This document shows, piece by piece, positions 6,669 to 8,142 of a stretch of DNA of 8,142 nt. The stretch covers positions 1 through 8,142 of the forward strand of contig JALRHE010000249.1 in assembly GCA_023253235.1 (NCBI GenBank), read 5' to 3'. Below the pieces are notes generated by a model, which saw nothing but the letters and a program-made list of their open reading frames with translations, was not told the origin of the DNA and searched no databases. Both the position numbers and the translations under genes were made by a program. Positions within the stretch are counted from its first letter, which is position 1; every line of letters begins with the position of its first letter. Source of the stretch: Steroidobacteraceae bacterium (lineage in GTDB: Bacteria; Pseudomonadota; Gammaproteobacteria; Steroidobacterales; Steroidobacteraceae).

Positions 6669-7361
6669 TTAGGGCTGATCGTGCAGTTTCAGACGACCGT
6701 TCTCGAGCAACCAGACGCGATCCATGCGTGCGGCGAGTCGAAGATCGTGGGTCACGATCACGAGACTGGTGCCGTGCTCTCGATTGAGCTGCAACATCAG
6801 CTCGAAGACCTGCTCGGCATTGCGCCCGTCGAGATTACCGGTCGGCTCATCGGCAAAGACGATCAACGGCAAGGTCACCAAGGCACGCGCTACCGCTGCC
6901 CGCTGCCGCTCGCCTCCCGATAGCTGATGTGGTCGATGTTCGAGCCGAGCACCGAGACCAACCTTCTCGAGGATTGCTGCGGCCTGACGGCGCGCTTCGG
7001 CCACCGGCACGCGCCGAATCAACAGCGGCATCGCCACGTTCTCGAGTGCCGAGAACTCGGGCAGCAGATGATGGAATTGGTAGATGAATCCCATAGTGCG
7101 ATTGCGTAGCTCGCCACGTGCCGCCTCGTCGAGGGCATGGATGTCCTTGCCACCGATAGCCACACTGCCCCGGGTCGGACGATCGAGGCCCCCGAGGATC
7201 TGCAGCAGCGTCGTCTTACCCGAGCCCGACGCACCGACGATCGCGATGCACTCTCCCTTGGCGATGGCGAGGTCCAAGCCATCGAGCACGGTCAGCGTCG
7301 AGTTGCCTTCGTTGAAATCCCGACCCAAACCGCGCGCTAGCAGTACCGCCTGATCAGTCAT
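6669..7361 (-). CDS. lolD: lipoprotein-releasing system ATP-binding protein LolD
   Basis: The cytoplasmic ATPase of the LolCDE complex, which pulls outer-membrane lipoproteins out of the inner membrane and hands them to the carrier LolA. From ATG 7361 it has 230 residues, the usual LolD length. Walker A is GASGSGKT (43-50), the Q-loop is Gln95 within GFIYQFHHLLPEFSALENVA, which is very characteristic of LolD, the signature is LSGGE (147-151), Walker B ends in Asp171/Glu172 (FADEPTGNLDG), and the switch His is 205. A longer reading frame exists up to 7445, but its extra N terminus is unlike the family, while the ATG at 7361 has a GGAGG nine bases upstream. It overlaps the end of the permease gene by eight bases, fitting coupled synthesis of the complex. 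TAA ends the gene 42 bases before the comEC ATG. Confidence 0.96.
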   Translation of the reverse strand: MTDQAVLLARGLGRDFNEGNSTLTVLDGLDLAIAKGECIAIVGASGSGKTTLLQILGGLDRPTRGSVAIGGKDIHALDEAARGELRNRTMGFIYQFHHLLPEFSALENVAMPLLIRRVPVAEARRQAAAILEKVGLGARLEHRPHQLSGGERQRAAVARALVTLPLIVFADEPTGNLDGRNAEQVFELMLQLNREHGTSLVIVTHDLRLAARMDRVWLLENGRLKLHDQP

Positions 7362-8142
7362 GTCGCAAAGCCTCCGCGGGTTGAGTTCGTGCCGCCTGCC
7401 ATGCCGGGTACAAAGTGGCGAGCGCACACAACACGAACGCGACACCGGCTACGCGCAGCACATCGAGCCACTCCACATGGGCCGGCAAATCACTCATGAA
7501 ATAAACCTTGGCGTCGAGGAACTGGATGCCGAAGATCGCTTCGAGTCCATGCACGATCGACTCGACGTTGAATGCCAGTACGATTCCGAGTGCGGACCCT
7601 GCCACCGTACCGGCAAGACCAATCAGGACACCCTGCACTGCGAACGTTTGCAGGATCGAGTTCGGGCTTGCACCAAGCGTGCGTAGCAAAGCGATATCCG
7701 CCTGTTTTTCTTTGACGATCATCACCAGCGTCGCCACGATATTGAAAGCGGCGACGGCAACCACCATCAGCAAGATCACGAACATCAAACCCTTGGTCAG
7801 CTCGATCGATTGGAAGAAATTCGCATGCACACGCGTCCAATCACTGACGAAGTAGCCACCGCCCAAGGCCAGAGCGAGATCGCGGACGACAACCGGTGCC
7901 TGCAGGGGATCCTCGAGCGCGAGGCGCAGACCACTCACACCATCGCCAAGGCGATACAAACGCGCTGCATCGCGCAGGTTCATGAGGATCAAGCCCTGAT
8001 CGAACTCGTACATCCCAGAGGCAAACACACCGGCCACGGTAAGCCGTCGCATGCGCGGCACGACGCCATCGGGTGTGGCCGTTGCTTCGGGTGCGATCAA
8101 CACCACCTTGTCGCCGACCGCGACACCAAGATCGCGAGCAAG
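7354..8142 (-). CDS. lolC: lipoprotein-releasing system permease, LolC/LolE family, C-terminal part
   Basis: A membrane subunit of the LolCDE lipoprotein-release transporter. The last 262 residues are visible; the gene continues beyond base 8142, and about 150 N-terminal residues with the first membrane helix should be missing, judging from the 400-420 residue family length. The visible part begins in the periplasmic domain (LARDLGVAVGDKV), includes VAGVFASGMYEFDQG, and then has three membrane helices (about 119-143, 166-191, 228-250) and the C-terminal TLYPAWQAARTQPAEALRHD. The FNIVATLVMIVKEKQADIALLRTLGA region after the second membrane helix is diagnostic of the FtsX/LolC/E family. It resembles E. 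coli LolE in several places (LRTLGA, YFMSDLPAHVEWLDV) but ends like LolC, so the C versus E choice is unsafe; it may be the single hybrid type. A GTG at 8106 is not the true start because the conserved sequence continues upstream. Confidence 0.93.
   Translation of the reverse strand, partial: LARDLGVAVGDKVVLIAPEATATPDGVVPRMRRLTVAGVFASGMYEFDQGLILMNLRDAARLYRLGDGVSGLRLALEDPLQAPVVVRDLALALGGGYFVSDWTRVHANFFQSIELTKGLMFVILLMVVAVAAFNIVATLVMIVKEKQADIALLRTLGASPNSILQTFAVQGVLIGLAGTVAGSALGIVLAFNVESIVHGLEAIFGIQFLDAKVYFMSDLPAHVEWLDVLRVAGVAFVLCALATLYPAWQAARTQPAEALRHD
7371..7375 (-). promoter_or_regulatory. ribosome binding site of lolD
   Basis: On the minus strand GGAGG stands nine bases before the ATG at 7361, inside the end of the permease gene. 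It is the best Shine-Dalgarno sequence in the window and decides the lolD start against the longer frame that opens at 7445. Confidence 0.7.

Noticed and set aside
7362..7445. N-terminal extension of lolD to an upstream start at 7445
   Set aside because: The extra 28 residues are Cys- and Arg-rich, unlike LolD, and lie within the permease gene. The ATG at 7361 has a good GGAGG and gives the normal family length.

Overview
All genes in this window lie on the minus strand and form one tightly packed block, so transcription runs from the high coordinates to the low ones. The G+C content looks like roughly 60 percent. The products belong to the lipopolysaccharide (LPS) and lipoprotein machinery of a Gram-negative outer membrane. 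The order lolC/E - lolD - comEC - exbB-like - exbD-like - msbA - lpxK - ycaR - kdsB suggests a gammaproteobacterium. From memory it fits the Xanthomonas/Pseudomonas type of arrangement better than the enteric one, but the genus cannot be fixed from the sequence alone.

Layout in order of transcription: a permease of the lipoprotein-release transporter (LolC/LolE family, 5' end beyond base 8142) overlaps lolD, its ATPase. A 41-42 base gap holding a small perfect hairpin follows. Next come comEC (inner-membrane DNA-uptake channel), a TolQ/ExbB-type proton channel subunit and its ExbD/TolR partner, then msbA (lipid A flippase), lpxK (lipid A 4'-kinase), a small Trm112/YcaR protein, and kdsB (CMP-Kdo synthetase), which is cut by the left edge. 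Most junctions are overlaps of 1, 4 or 8 bases (ATGA, TGATG, TAATG), as expected of a translationally coupled operon. I see no convincing promoter, no Rho-independent terminator, no RNA gene, no mobile element and no CRISPR array. No stretch longer than about 45 bases lacks a gene.

The genes fit one theme: lipoproteins leave the inner membrane through LolCDE, Kdo-lipid A is built with LpxK and KdsB, and MsbA flips it. The ExbB/ExbD pair could supply proton-motive energy to an unidentified envelope process, and ComEC is the odd member.

I do not see a new multi-gene system. The most unusual point is that ComEC keeps a complete channel domain, but its C-terminal metallo-beta-lactamase-like domain has lost essentially all of the expected metal-binding motifs while the reading frame stays open. 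Weaker points are the hairpin just before comEC, the orphan ExbB/ExbD pair, the mixed LolC/LolE character of the permease, and the uncertain starts of exbB and comEC.
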